Shown: positions 18,166-27,759 of the stretch, piece after piece
Numbering within the stretch: position 1 is the first letter of the stretch
How the letters are laid out: every line of letters begins with the position of its first letter
NCBI GenBank assembly: GCA_014239365.1
Contig: JAAZZB010000044.1
Span: 259,320-323,319, forward strand
Direction of reading: 5' to 3'
Origin: Verrucomicrobiia bacterium
GTDB taxonomy: Bacteria; Verrucomicrobiota; Verrucomicrobiia; Limisphaerales; UBA1100
DNA length: 64,000 bases
Made by a program: the position numbers and the translations under genes
The notes under the pieces: model-generated
The model's database searches: none
Seen by the model: only the letters and a program-made list of their open reading frames with translations
What the model was told of the DNA's origin: nothing

Positions 18166-18582
18166 TTATTCTTTATCCTCTTCCTTTTCTTTTTTCTTTG
18201 GCTTGCGCTTGGCCGGTGCCTTGGTGCGTACGTTTACCGTGTGGGCCTCCACCAATTTTTCCGAGGCCCGTTTGGCGCGGCCGCCCACGAACATACCGGC
18301 TTTGATGTCTTCAAGTTTTGCGGCTTTGCCGTCCAGCTGAAGCTTGGCATCCTTGACCAACACGAACACACGGTCCGGCTTGCCCTTGGCACCCGCCAAG
18401 TTGATGGTGTTTTCCTCCGCATCCACGGACTTAATGAGGCCGCGGAATGGATAAAACCCGCTCTTTTTCTTGGCCGGCTTTTCCGTTGGAGCTTTGTCGT
18501 CATCCGCACGCGCCGATGACCCGATGAATAACCCACCCAAAACCAGGGTGGCCGATAATAGGGATATAATGATTTTATTCAT
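18166..18582 (-). CDS. Small secreted protein with Lys/Glu-rich tail, unknown function
   Basis: Starting at the ATG 18580-18582 gives 138 residues with a signal peptide MNKIIISLLSATLVLGGLF ending near SSARA. Residues about 45-110 (GLIKSVDAEENTINL, VFVLVKDAKLQLDGK, IKAGMFVGGRAKRASEK) look like a small OB/barrel-like domain of the DUF5666 kind, but I cannot place the family firmly. The tail is highly charged (KRKPKKKEKEEDKE). The frame is open 11 codons further upstream, but the signal peptide fixes the start. It is monocistronic with its own terminator. Confidence 0.7.
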   Translation of the reverse strand: MNKIIISLLSATLVLGGLFIGSSARADDDKAPTEKPAKKKSGFYPFRGLIKSVDAEENTINLAGAKGKPDRVFVLVKDAKLQLDGKAAKLEDIKAGMFVGGRAKRASEKLVEAHTVNVRTKAPAKRKPKKKEKEEDKE

Positions 18583-18958
18583 AACCGTTTTTGGGGTTGC
18601 CAAAAAATAGCACAAATCGCCTGCCGTGCAATGGATATATTTAATTTAATTTCGCTCTGGTGGTATGAATCCTGCCCCAGCGGATTCCGTGCCAATAATT
18701 ATTTATTGCGTGGATATTTTACGAGCGTATCGAAAAATCCCTGCCACCCCCGAAACTTGGAATCCGGCGCTGGCTACAAACCAATTCTTCAGCGTGGCGG
18801 TGGGCAGAAATTCGACGCATTGAAATATCGCCCTCAATCCGCTCACCTGCGAGGAACGCGGTTTCACCGCGGTCTTGTGACACGAAACCCCACATAGTTG
18901 ATCCTGATGACACAAGGCTTTTGATTGAATCTCGCTGCGCATACGTCATAATCCGCCG
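18583..18958. other. 376-nt intergenic region without recognised features
   Basis: This gap separates divergent genes (the small secreted protein and the PSCyt/PSD1 protein) and so should contain both promoters. I see no convincing -35/-10 pair, hairpin or conserved element. Two overlapping short frames exist here on opposite strands, but neither has a start context, signal peptide or recognisable motif. Confidence 0.6.
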
Positions 18959-21900
18959 ATGACACGGTGGATTTATTTTGGCGCGTTGCTGGCCTTTCAA
19001 TTGTCCGCAGCCCCGCCGGTTTCAGAAAAACACGCGGCGGAGATGGCGCGCGGCCTTGCGCTGTTCAAGAGCGATGTGAGTGCGGTGCTCAAACAGCACT
19101 GCGTAAAATGCCACGGCGGCGATAAAACGCGCGGCGGATTGGACATCACCACGCGCGCAAGCCTCCTCAAGGGCGGTGACGAAGGCGTCGTCGTTGTGCC
19201 GGGCAAATCAAAGGAAAGCCTGCTCATTCGGCTTGTCTCGCATTTTGAGAAACCACATATGCCGGCCAAGAAACCGAAGCTGCCGGACGCCGCCATCCAA
19301 AAAATCGCGCAGTGGATTGACCTCGGCGCACCTTACGACCAACCGCTCATCGTCAAGACCGGCCCAAAAAAAGGTATGCAAGTCACGGACGACGACCGAA
19401 ATTTCTGGTCATTCGCGCCCTTAACAAAACCCCAAGTGCCCGCAGTCAAAAATAAAAAATGGACGCACAATGAAATTGATCAATTTATATTGCGCAAACT
19501 GGAGGCGGCGAAACTCACTCCCAACTCCTCCGCCAATTCACGCGTGCTAATCCGCCGCGTGTACTTTGACCTCATCGGCCTCCCGCCCACGCCGAAAGAG
19601 GTTGATGATTTTCTCAAAGCCTCAATCGTCAATCAGCACTCAGCACTCGAAAATCTCGTCGATCAATTACTCGCCTCCAAACATTACGGCGAACGATGGG
19701 GCCGTCATTGGCTCGATGTCGCGCGCTTCGCCGAGAGCCACGGCTTCGAGCAGGATTACAATCGCCCACACGCTTATCATTATCGCGACTTCGTCATCAA
19801 AGCCCTCAACGCCGATATGCCTTATGATCAATTTGTGAAATGGCAAATAGCCGGCGACGAGTTTGCGCCGGACAACCCGCTCGCGATGATGGCCACCGGC
19901 TTCCTTGGCGCGGGCGTCTTCCCCACGCAGCTCACGGAAAAAGAATTTGAATCCGCCCGCTACGATGAACTCGACGATATGGCCAACACCACCGGCACCG
20001 CGATGCTCGCCCTCACCATCGGCTGCGCCCGCTGCCACGACCACAAATTCGACCCCATCCCCACCCGCGATTATTATCGATTTATAAACACCTTCGCCAC
20101 CACCATCCGCAGCGAGATCAATCTGGAAATCGACCCCTCCGAAACCACCGCCGCCAATGCCAAGTGGGAAAAAGCACACGCCCCGCTCACCGCCGCGTTG
20201 GCGAAATTTGAAACAGAAGAACTCCCCAAACGCTTCGCCGCGTGGGCAAAAAATCCGCCAAAGAACCTCGCCCAAAAATTTGATTGGATGATTCTCGACC
20301 ATCTCCAACCCAAATCACTCGACGGCACAACCTTCACCAAACAAGCCGACGGCTCATTTCTGTTGAGCGGAAAAAACCCCGCAAGCGATCGGTGGGTACT
20401 CACCGCCGAAATTAAAGCAACCGGACTCAACGCCTTCCGTATCGAGGCCCTCACGCACCCCACTATGAAACACAACGGCCCCGGCCGGGCCAGCAACGGC
20501 AACTTCGCCTTGAGCGACCTCCGCGTCTTCGCCGCACCCAAAAATGGCGGCAAGCGGAAAGCCGTGAAACTGGTGAACCCGAAAGCCACTCATCAACAAA
20601 ACACCGGCGGCTTGTCAGTCGCCAGTTCCATTGATGGCGACAAACGTAAATCCGGATGGGCCGTGGACGCCGGCGGCATTGGCAAAGAACAAGCAGCGGT
20701 GTTTGAGTTTGCTGAGCCCGTGGGCTTTGAAGGCGGCACGGTGCTGACCATCGAAATAGATTTTTTCGTGAACACCAGCCACACCATCGGCCGTCCGCGC
20801 CTCGCCGTCACCGCCGCGCCCAAACCCGTCGCCATCAAAGGCAATTCACAAGCCGCATCGCTGGCGACGCTATTGGAAACACTGCGCAAAGCCGGCGGCG
20901 CGGAAAAACTCAACGCGCAACAACGTGCGGAGTTGCTGAAAATTTTCCGAACGCAAGATGGCGAATGGGCGAAGCTCAACGCCCAAGTCCAAACCCACCT
21001 CGCCGCCAAACCCAAGCCGAAGCTCGCCAAAGTGCAAGTGACCAGCGAAGGTTTCAAGCCCACCAAACACCACGCCGATGGCCGTGGCTTCCCGCATTTT
21101 TACAAAGAAACTTATTTCCTCAAACGCGGCGACTCCAACCAAAAACAGGGCGCGGCCACGCAGGGCTTTATGCAAGTGCTAATGCGCGGCGGCAAAAACG
21201 AAACCGCGTGGCAAACCTCGCCACCCAAAAATGCCCGCACTAGCCACCGCCGCCGCGCGCTCGCCAATTGGATGACCGATACCCAGCACGGCGCGGGCCA
21301 TTTACTTGCGCGCGTGATGGCTAACCGCCTTTGGCAACACCACCTCGGCCACGGCATCGTCAGCACGCCCAACGATTTCGGACTGCAAGGCGAGCTACCC
21401 ACGCATCCGGCGTTGCTCGATTGGCTCGCCAGCGAACTCATCGCCAACGGTTGGCGACTCAAGCCGCTCCATAAAAAAATAATCATGAGCGCCACCTACC
21501 GCCAAAGCGCTGCGTTTGATCCCGCCAAAATGAAAGCCGATCCACTTAACCATCTTCACTGGCGCCGCACCCCGCGCCGACTCGAAGCGGAAGCCATCCG
21601 CGACAGCCTCCTCAAAGTTAGTGGATTGCTGGACACGCGAATGCACGGCGCGGGCACACTCGATGTGCGCATGAAACGCCGCAGCATTTATTTTATGATC
21701 AAGCGCAGCAAACTCATTCCCTCGATGCAGCTCTTCGATTCGCCTGAGCCACTCGTCAGCCAAGGCAACCGCCCCGCCACCATCATTGCCCCGCAAGCGT
21801 TGATGTTTATGAACAACGACCAAGTCCGCGAAACCGCCCTCGCCTTGGCCACTCAATTCGAAAAACTGCCCGACAACGCCGCCGCGATCTCAAGCGGCTA

Positions 21901-22075
21901 CCAAACCATCATCGGCCGCAAACCCACCGCAACCGAATTAAAATCCATTTCCACTTTCATCGACACCCAGGAAAAATCTTACAAAACAGCGAAACAAAAC
22001 AACGTCCGAAAACTCGCCCTAGCCGATATGGCGCAGGTGCTCTTTGGATTGAATGAATTTATTTACGTGCGATGA
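18959..22075 (+). CDS. Planctomycete-type cytochrome C / DUF1549 / DUF1553 (PSD1) protein
   Basis: This 1038-residue secreted protein has three recognisable blocks. PSCyt1 carries CVKCH at 48-52. A DUF1549 (PSCyt2) region at about 165-370 ends with GCARCHDHKFDPIPT, which holds a second CxxCH. DUF1553 (PSD1) occupies about 760-1030 and includes NRLWQHHLGHGIV and TYRQSA. The intervening residues 440-640 look like a carbohydrate-binding-type beta domain. Such proteins are confined largely to Planctomycetes, Verrucomicrobia and relatives. They are nearly always followed by a DUF1501 gene, as here. The pair is linked to polysaccharide degradation by genomic association, but its biochemistry is unknown. 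Confidence 0.88.
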   Translation: MTRWIYFGALLAFQLSAAPPVSEKHAAEMARGLALFKSDVSAVLKQHCVKCHGGDKTRGGLDITTRASLLKGGDEGVVVVPGKSKESLLIRLVSHFEKPHMPAKKPKLPDAAIQKIAQWIDLGAPYDQPLIVKTGPKKGMQVTDDDRNFWSFAPLTKPQVPAVKNKKWTHNEIDQFILRKLEAAKLTPNSSANSRVLIRRVYFDLIGLPPTPKEVDDFLKASIVNQHSALENLVDQLLASKHYGERWGRHWLDVARFAESHGFEQDYNRPHAYHYRDFVIKALNADMPYDQFVKWQIAGDEFAPDNPLAMMATGFLGAGVFPTQLTEKEFESARYDELDDMANTTGTAMLALTIGCARCHDHKFDPIPTRDYYRFINTFATTIRSEINLEIDPSETTAANAKWEKAHAPLTAALAKFETEELPKRFAAWAKNPPKNLAQKFDWMILDHLQPKSLDGTTFTKQADGSFLLSGKNPASDRWVLTAEIKATGLNAFRIEALTHPTMKHNGPGRASNGNFALSDLRVFAAPKNGGKRKAVKLVNPKATHQQNTGGLSVASSIDGDKRKSGWAVDAGGIGKEQAAVFEFAEPVGFEGGTVLTIEIDFFVNTSHTIGRPRLAVTAAPKPVAIKGNSQAASLATLLETLRKAGGAEKLNAQQRAELLKIFRTQDGEWAKLNAQVQTHLAAKPKPKLAKVQVTSEGFKPTKHHADGRGFPHFYKETYFLKRGDSNQKQGAATQGFMQVLMRGGKNETAWQTSPPKNARTSHRRRALANWMTDTQHGAGHLLARVMANRLWQHHLGHGIVSTPNDFGLQGELPTHPALLDWLASELIANGWRLKPLHKKIIMSATYRQSAAFDPAKMKADPLNHLHWRRTPRRLEAEAIRDSLLKVSGLLDTRMHGAGTLDVRMKRRSIYFMIKRSKLIPSMQLFDSPEPLVSQGNRPATIIAPQALMFMNNDQVRETALALATQFEKLPDNAAAISSGYQTIIGRKPTATELKSISTFIDTQEKSYKTAKQNNVRKLALADMAQVLFGLNEFIYVR

Positions 22076-22094
22076 CTACTCAAGGAGACTAATT

Positions 22095-22433
22095 ATGGAA
22101 TGGCCCAACGATGCAGATGGAGGAGTGTTTAGAAGCTTACAGGATGATGGATTTGATTTTGAAAAAGAATGCTCAATTGATTTTAATATCGACTTCGACC
22201 ACTGGCCTCTAGATGAAAAAACCGTCAAGGAAATCAGAGGTCTATATCCACAGTGCCGATTTATTAACCCTGATGAAGAGGATTTAGCGGATGGAACCAC
22301 CACCGGCTACGTTCAGTTCCAAGTATCAGAAAAATTAACATACGATTTGGTTATGGAAACTCAAAAACGAGTCACCCATCAGATGAATCCAATTGGCGGT
22401 TGGTGCGAATCGTGGGGAGTCGTGAACGATTAA
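22095..22433 (+). CDS. RraB-like protein (regulator of ribonuclease E activity B family)
   Basis: Starting at ATG 22095 gives 112 residues opening with MEWPNDADGGVFRSLQDDGF, which matches the N-terminal signature of the RraB/DUF1260 family (P-NDADG-V-R-L---GFD). In Escherichia coli RraB binds RNase E and alters its activity. Here the target is unknown. A strong Shine-Dalgarno (AAGGAG, 22082-22087) precedes it, which most genes in the window lack. The base composition is clearly more AT-rich than its neighbours, and it interrupts the usual PSD1-DUF1501 pairing. Both points suggest recent acquisition. It is 19 nt after the PSD1 stop. Confidence 0.7.
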   Translation: MEWPNDADGGVFRSLQDDGFDFEKECSIDFNIDFDHWPLDEKTVKEIRGLYPQCRFINPDEEDLADGTTTGYVQFQVSEKLTYDLVMETQKRVTHQMNPIGGWCESWGVVND

Positions 22434-22459
22434 CCAGCTGCGTTTGGGTCAACTTTTTT

Positions 22460-23884
22460 ATGAACTCACTACAAAATATTTCGCGCCGCCAAATGCTCAA
22501 GCAATCCGGCATGGGCATCGGCTCATTGGGCCTCGCAAGTTTGCTGCAACAAGAAGGACTCGCAGCGAACAATCCGTTGGCGGCGCGGCGGCCGGATTTT
22601 AAGACGAAAGCGAAGGCGGTGATTTGGTTGTTCATCAATGGCGGGCCGAGCCACGTGGATACTTGGGATTACAAACCGGCTTTGGCGCGGTATGACGGAC
22701 AGGCGTTGAAGGGGTTTGACAAGTTCACCGGATTTTTCTCCAACGCCGTGGGCGGGTTGATGAAGAGCCCTTTTGAATTCAAACAACACGGCCAATGCGG
22801 CAAACACGTGTCATCGATTTTCCCACACCTCTCGCAGCACGTGGACAAGATGGCGTTCATTCACTCGGGCCACACGGAGAGCAACAACCATTCGCCCGCG
22901 CTCTTTGCGATGAACTGTGGACTGCCGCGGATGGGCCATCCGTGCGTGGGCTCGTGGATGACGTATGGGCTCGGCAGCGAGAGCGACAGTTTGCCGGCGT
23001 TCGTGGCGATGAGTGATCCGAAAGGACGCGGCTTGCCCAAAGGCCACGCCGCCAATTGGGGCGCGGGCTTTTTGCCCAGTGTGTATCAAGGCACACATTT
23101 TCGACCCACCGGCGAGCCGATCGACAACCTCAAGCGCCCGAAGGAAATGAACGCCGAACAACAACGGCGGCAATTGGATTTGTTGAAATCGCTCAACCAA
23201 CAGCACCTCGCGGACAATCCCTTTGAGGAGGAACTGGGCGCGCGCATCGAGAGCTTCGAACTGGCGTACCGAATGCAAAGCGCCGCGCCCGAGGCATTAG
23301 CGGTGGACAAGGAATCGCCCGCCATCCGCGCGCTGTATGGAATGGACGACGCCAAATGCAAACACTTCGCCGCGCAATGTTTAACCGCGCGGCGGATGGT
23401 CGAGCGCGGCGTGCGGTTCATTCAAATTTACAGCGGCGGAATGGAGAACCAACGCAGTTGGGATGGCCACAACGACATCGCCGGAAACCACTCGCAGTTC
23501 GCCGGCGAAACCGACAAGCCCATCGCCGGTTTATTAGCCGACTTGGCCCAACGCGGGTTGCTCGACGAAACGCTAGTCGTGTGGGGCGGCGAGTTTGGTC
23601 GGCTGCCTTTGGCGCAAAAATCCGGCAAGCCCGGTCGCGATCATAATCCGCACGCCTTCACTTATTGGCTCGCCGGCGGCGGCGTGAAAGGCGGCGTCAG
23701 CTACGGCGAAACCGACGAAGTCGGCCACAAAGCCGCCGTCAACAAATGCCACGTCAACGACCTCCACGCCACGATGCTGCACCTCATGGGAATGGATCAC
23801 GAAAAACTAACGTACCGCTATAACGGCCGCGACTTCCGCCTAACCGACGTCGGCGGCGAAGTCATTCGCGACATCATCGGGTAA
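22460..23884 (+). CDS. DUF1501 secreted protein with Tat-like signal
   Basis: The 474-residue protein has the DUF1501 pattern: FINGGPSHVDTWDYKPAL near residues 54-71, HSGHTESNNHSPA, SWMTYGLGSES, and VVWGGEFGRLPLAQ near 375-388. The fold is of the alkaline phosphatase/sulfatase superfamily. The N-terminus NISRRQMLKQSGMG carries a twin-arginine-like motif, so export is likely by Tat. I begin at ATG 22460, as upstream codons overlap the RraB-like gene. It belongs functionally with the PSCyt/PSD1 gene upstream. Its substrate is unknown. Confidence 0.85.
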   Translation: MNSLQNISRRQMLKQSGMGIGSLGLASLLQQEGLAANNPLAARRPDFKTKAKAVIWLFINGGPSHVDTWDYKPALARYDGQALKGFDKFTGFFSNAVGGLMKSPFEFKQHGQCGKHVSSIFPHLSQHVDKMAFIHSGHTESNNHSPALFAMNCGLPRMGHPCVGSWMTYGLGSESDSLPAFVAMSDPKGRGLPKGHAANWGAGFLPSVYQGTHFRPTGEPIDNLKRPKEMNAEQQRRQLDLLKSLNQQHLADNPFEEELGARIESFELAYRMQSAAPEALAVDKESPAIRALYGMDDAKCKHFAAQCLTARRMVERGVRFIQIYSGGMENQRSWDGHNDIAGNHSQFAGETDKPIAGLLADLAQRGLLDETLVVWGGEFGRLPLAQKSGKPGRDHNPHAFTYWLAGGGVKGGVSYGETDEVGHKAAVNKCHVNDLHATMLHLMGMDHEKLTYRYNGRDFRLTDVGGEVIRDIIG

Positions 23885-23895
23885 GGCATTTTTTA

Positions 23896-23957
23896 GACAC
23901 GGATTTCACAGATTTTCACTGATTGATTCATCCGTGGAAATCTGTGAAATCCGTGTC
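23896..23957. repeat. Palindromic dispersed repeat (GACACGGATTTCACAGATT type)
   Basis: Perfect 19-bp arms, GACACGGATTTCACAGATT (23896-23914) and its complement (23939-23957), flank a 24-nt centre. The same arms recur at 26561-26622, so the two copies bracket the unknown gene at 24064. It lies 11 nt past the DUF1501 stop. Confidence 0.9.
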
Positions 23958-24063
23958 CCACTCAGGCCACAACTGCGAACAACTTTTTGATTTTGGGGGT
24001 TCTCTTTTGGGTTGCTTCACTTATTATTTTCAAAGTGTATTTGAATTACATCGAATCAATAAA

Positions 24064-26535
24064 ATGAAGTATTCCATTTCCATTCTGATGGCGGCTGGCC
24101 TTTTATCGGCCCCGACTTTTGCCGGCGAAAATCCCACGCCCATTTCACTCGCAGGTTATCCGCCACGCAACGCGGAGGACGCGGCCCAGTCGCCCGCAGC
24201 GTTGTTTCATTTTTTTGCCCACCGCTGGGAGGATGATACGCGGAAATGGGTATTCACCACTCGCGAGGAATTGCGCGCAATTTTGGCTGAGAAACTAGCT
24301 CTGCGAGGCCGTCCTCGGGAAGCTTGGGATATTTTCCGAGCGGGCCTGAAAGGAAAGGAAATGGGCCCGCACAATCTTCGTCCATTCAGGCAATTCACTT
24401 TTCAGTTCAAGGAGAATCAACCGAGTTGGAAGAGAGCGGGCCCTTACGCGTTCCAAATGTTGCCCGATGTATTTCGCTCCCAAGCATTTAAGAATGATTT
24501 GAAGTTTCGCAAAATGGTTTGGAAGGATGTGAAGCAATTCATCAACACGCATCCTGACCAAAAGGACAATTGGGAAATGCTGACCCCTCATTTGATTGGG
24601 AAATTTGATGACCTTGCGCGTGAAGCGGGACGCCAACATAAAGAAGCACCGAAGCGCAAAGTTATGTGGTTCCACGCCAGAGGCACGATCCACTTAACCG
24701 TTGGGGGGAAACTTGCCCATCGGGAACTCGATCAATTAATTTCATCAGGCAATGCCAATCGGGTGCGTGAGCGGTTTAACCAGCTGAAGCCGGAAGCGCA
24801 GTCGGAGGTTGCCAAATTATTTTCCATTCGATTAGCAAAGGAAAAGTTGCCGAAGGATGCCCTGTATCTGCAAATGTTCATCCCAGAGGAAAAGCATCCA
24901 ATTTTTGCGTTGTTCGATATTGCTGAGCATTTGCACAAAGCACACTTAAAACCGGATGCATTCCGCGCCTTGCACCGGGCGCAGCAGGCGCTGGAATTAT
25001 TGGAAGGCAAGAATGAACTTCTCAAGCTTCGCTTGGCAGAGGGTTTTGCGAACTTGGGCGACTTAAAAACCGCCGAAGCTATGGCGCCCCACACGCTATA
25101 CCCCGCGAACATTTATTTTTTACTTGCTGAAAATTATGAGGCACGGGCAAACCACACCACCGCTTGCCAAATGCTGGACATAGCTGCACGGCAAAAGCTC
25201 TCTAATTATGAAAAACTGGAATTATCGCGCCATTGGCGCGCTATACACGAACCCCGCCGAGCGGATGCCATCTTGCAAAATTGGGCCCGGCAAATTCTTG
25301 ATCCCGACCAGAACGCGGAAGATGTTAATTTTGGTTACGGCTTGGCTTTGGTGGAAGAATTTCACGCGGCGGGCGATAAGCAACGCGCTCTTCAAATGCT
25401 CGAAAAACTTGCCCTTTTCGCGGAAAAACTGGAAAGCAATCGTAAACGCATCAGCCAGTTTCCAGACATCATCGGGTTATTTTTCGAATATGACCAATTT
25501 CGGCAAACTGCTCACTGGACAGAAGTGTTAATGGATATCCACTGGGAATGGGTCGAGGACAAATCCGAAGATGTCCTTTTTGGGGGAAATGAAAAGAATT
25601 TATTTCCTGAAACTGGATTCTATTTTGGCTCTTGCCGTAATCATTTTTCAACAAGTATCAAACATCATCGTTGGCCCGCAGGACACACTCAAAGGCATCA
25701 CTGGTGGAGCGCAGCAAATCTGGGCCAGTTGAGTAATATTCTGAACGCGAATACCTTGCCCCGGTTGCGAAAGGTTTTGCCTCACTTGAAAAACAAACGA
25801 CACCGTGAATGGCTCATCACCGCCGCCATTCTCCAATCCAAAGGATACTCCAGCACGGGCCTCGGCATTGACGAAAAGCAGTTTGCCCAAGTCCGCCCTT
25901 GGCTGCCACTGCTGCCCGACCCAAAGCATCGTGCTCAGATTACCGAGTTGATCGAATATTTGAATGTCTGCGAATTTGCTAGTTCATGGTCTCGTCCCTC
26001 CAAGCAAAAACTTTTGGCAAAGACCGCCAGATTGAATAACCCCGAATGGCGCACCATCGCACTCCGAAAAGCCTCTAGCTCACTTTTGTATGGCGACCCC
26101 GCAGGTGCCCGCGACCTGTTTGCGAGTGCCCTTGCCGCCGCCCAAAAAATCCCCGACCGGGGAAAGCGCATCGAACAACTGCAAGAAATCGCGCAACTCG
26201 CCAGCTCCCTCGATCTGCCTTTGGCCGGTCGGGAAACCCTTTCCTGTTTGCTCCGTGACACTCTTCAACTTCCAGCCAAACAGCGTCCACACCACCTCGC
26301 CCGCATCGCTGCCGCTGCCAGTGCTTTGCAACAAGCTGAGACTTTCCACCGCGCCCTTGGTGAAATCCAGTCCGCCCCTCTTTGCCGCGGCGCCATTCTT
26401 TCCGCCGCGATGGAGTTGTGTTTGCAGCACCCCAAATCACTGAAACCCACTTTCAACCCGCACGAACAAAAAATGGCCCAAGCCATCCTCTCGGCGTGGG
26501 AGGCTATGGAAAAATCAGCTAAGCCGAAAAGGTAG
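24064..26535 (+). CDS. Large secreted helical-repeat protein of unknown function
   Basis: The 823-residue protein starts at ATG 24064, where a signal peptide begins (MKYSISILMAAGLLSAP, cleaved near TFAGE). Upstream in-frame codons back to 23923 lie in the repeat element and are not convincing. The body is helix-rich and resembles degenerate TPR-type arrays (for example RALHRAQQALELLEGKNELLKLRLAEGFANLGDLKTAE in two stretches near 300-340). No catalytic motif is visible. Composition is more AT-rich than flanking genes in its first two thirds. It is isolated between two copies of the same palindromic repeat. I do not recognise a family. Confidence 0.7.
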   Translation: MKYSISILMAAGLLSAPTFAGENPTPISLAGYPPRNAEDAAQSPAALFHFFAHRWEDDTRKWVFTTREELRAILAEKLALRGRPREAWDIFRAGLKGKEMGPHNLRPFRQFTFQFKENQPSWKRAGPYAFQMLPDVFRSQAFKNDLKFRKMVWKDVKQFINTHPDQKDNWEMLTPHLIGKFDDLAREAGRQHKEAPKRKVMWFHARGTIHLTVGGKLAHRELDQLISSGNANRVRERFNQLKPEAQSEVAKLFSIRLAKEKLPKDALYLQMFIPEEKHPIFALFDIAEHLHKAHLKPDAFRALHRAQQALELLEGKNELLKLRLAEGFANLGDLKTAEAMAPHTLYPANIYFLLAENYEARANHTTACQMLDIAARQKLSNYEKLELSRHWRAIHEPRRADAILQNWARQILDPDQNAEDVNFGYGLALVEEFHAAGDKQRALQMLEKLALFAEKLESNRKRISQFPDIIGLFFEYDQFRQTAHWTEVLMDIHWEWVEDKSEDVLFGGNEKNLFPETGFYFGSCRNHFSTSIKHHRWPAGHTQRHHWWSAANLGQLSNILNANTLPRLRKVLPHLKNKRHREWLITAAILQSKGYSSTGLGIDEKQFAQVRPWLPLLPDPKHRAQITELIEYLNVCEFASSWSRPSKQKLLAKTARLNNPEWRTIALRKASSSLLYGDPAGARDLFASALAAAQKIPDRGKRIEQLQEIAQLASSLDLPLAGRETLSCLLRDTLQLPAKQRPHHLARIAAAASALQQAETFHRALGEIQSAPLCRGAILSAAMELCLQHPKSLKPTFNPHEQKMAQAILSAWEAMEKSAKPKR

Positions 26536-26560
26536 GGAGGAAATTGGTTGGCGTTTTTAA

Positions 26561-26622
26561 GACACGGATTTCACAGATTTTCACTGATTGTTTCATCCGT
26601 GGCAATCTGTGAAATCCGTGTC
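26561..26622. repeat. Palindromic dispersed repeat, second copy; contains stop of DUF2062 gene
   Basis: Arms 26561-26579 and 26604-26622 are the same 19-bp perfect complements as at 23896-23957. The stop codon and last residues of the minus-strand DUF2062 gene (end 26571) lie inside it. Confidence 0.9.
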
Positions 26623-27176
26623 TCTTTTTCGCGCAGGATTTCTTCGCGGCGTTCTTTGCGGTGGGCTTGATATTTTTTTAGGCCGATGAGTGTGAAAAGA
26701 AATCCAATGGCACCGATCACTACGCCAAAGACTGCCGCGCCGGCGGCCCAGCCGGCGAGGGCCTGGAAGAGTTCGCCGGAACTGAAGAGTTGTTTGACGG
26801 TTATCCAAATATCACCCAATGGCTTGAGCTGACCGTCGGCCATAAATTTTGCGCCAAAATCGGGCAGCCCGAGCATTTTGCTGCCGAGGATGAAGCTGGG
26901 CGGGATGGTCAGGAACGCAAATAGTTTTGCAAACACAAAGCCGGCGATAGAGGCGGCGAGGTGGCCTTTGAGATATTTGTTAATGGGATAAATTAGAAAA
27001 AACCCAAGGCCCAATGTGGGGAAAAAAATCAGCTCCACAAAAATGCCGTAGCCCACGCCGCGAGCGACCTGCGCGGGGGCGCCGTGGGTGCGGAGAATTT
27101 TCAAATAATCCAAACGCCCCAGCCGATAGAGGCGGGTGTACCACGGGTGCAACGGTTTGACGTGACCGTCGCTCAC
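26571..27176 (-). CDS. DUF2062 membrane protein
   Basis: The 201-residue protein starts at a GTG (27174-27176) that overlaps the stop of the yceI gene as GTGA, so the two are translationally coupled. The frame stays open much further upstream, but that part is an out-of-frame reading of yceI with implausible His/Arg-rich composition. The family region GVGYGIFVELIFFPTLGLGFFL and the two to three following helices match DUF2062. Members are small inner-membrane proteins of unclear role, sometimes fused to glycosyltransferases. The charged C-terminal tail (HRKERREEILREKETR) runs into a dispersed repeat, which supplies the last residues and the stop. Confidence 0.75.
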   Translation of the reverse strand: MSDGHVKPLHPWYTRLYRLGRLDYLKILRTHGAPAQVARGVGYGIFVELIFFPTLGLGFFLIYPINKYLKGHLAASIAGFVFAKLFAFLTIPPSFILGSKMLGLPDFGAKFMADGQLKPLGDIWITVKQLFSSGELFQALAGWAAGAAVFGVVIGAIGFLFTLIGLKKYQAHRKERREEILREKETRISQIATDETISENL

Positions 27177-27745
27177 TTGCCGGTGACCCACGAGAAGGTA
27201 ATTTTCACTTCGTCTTTGGTAACGATGTTTCCGCTGGGCAGTTTGGGCGAGGGGGGCTTGATGCCGTAGTCGGTCATCTTCACCGTGATGCTGCCTTTCA
27301 CGGTGAGCTTGTCGCCGGCGCGCGACACGGTGATCGGCATGCGGATGGGCTGAGACTTGCCGTTGATTTTCAACGTGCCTTTGCTGTCGCATTGGCTGAG
27401 CGTGCCTTTGGCGGCTTTGACGGTGATCTCGCTGAGGGTGAACTCAATCTTCGAGTGCTGCTTCGCGTTCATCGCCGCGTGCATCACTTCGTCCATCCGT
27501 TTTTTGCCGCTCTTGAGCGAGCGCACGGGGATGAACACTGTGGCTTTGGCGTCAAGCTTGCCGGGCTTGCCGAGCGCGGCGGTGTTCACGTCAATGGTGC
27601 CGCCGATGAGTTTGCTTTCCACTTTCCACTTATGCACGCTGGAATCGCCATCAAGCTTCACGCTGCTGCCGAATTTGGATTTATACGTGTCCGCCATCGC
27701 GGGCAGGGCGAGGATGAGTGCTAAAATAATAATCGCTTTTTTCAT
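27173..27745 (-). CDS. YceI-family periplasmic lipid-binding protein
   Basis: The 190-residue protein has a signal peptide (residues 1-18, ending PAMA) and the YceI pattern. The segment VKLDGDSSVHKWKVES lies near 29-44, followed by VPVRSLKSGKKRMDEVMH-like, TLSEI and SITVKMTDYGIKPPSP. YceI proteins are lipocalin-like barrels that bind polyisoprenoids or amphiphiles in the periplasm. It lies 14 nt after the Gfo/Idh gene and overlaps the DUF2062 start, giving a three-gene operon. Its specific ligand is unknown. Confidence 0.85.
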   Translation of the reverse strand: MKKAIIILALILALPAMADTYKSKFGSSVKLDGDSSVHKWKVESKLIGGTIDVNTAALGKPGKLDAKATVFIPVRSLKSGKKRMDEVMHAAMNAKQHSKIEFTLSEITVKAAKGTLSQCDSKGTLKINGKSQPIRMPITVSRAGDKLTVKGSITVKMTDYGIKPPSPKLPSGNIVTKDEVKITFSWVTGK

Positions 27746-27759
27746 AAAATATTTTTTGA

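Noticed and set aside
18631-18942. Two small opposite-strand frames in the 376-nt gap
   Set aside because: No start context, no signal peptide, mixed composition with many Cys/His, and no resemblance to a known family.
27177-27392. N-terminal extension of the DUF2062 frame
   Set aside because: The extra 72 codons are antisense-like readings within yceI, with implausible His/Arg/Gln composition; a GTGA overlap gives a better start.
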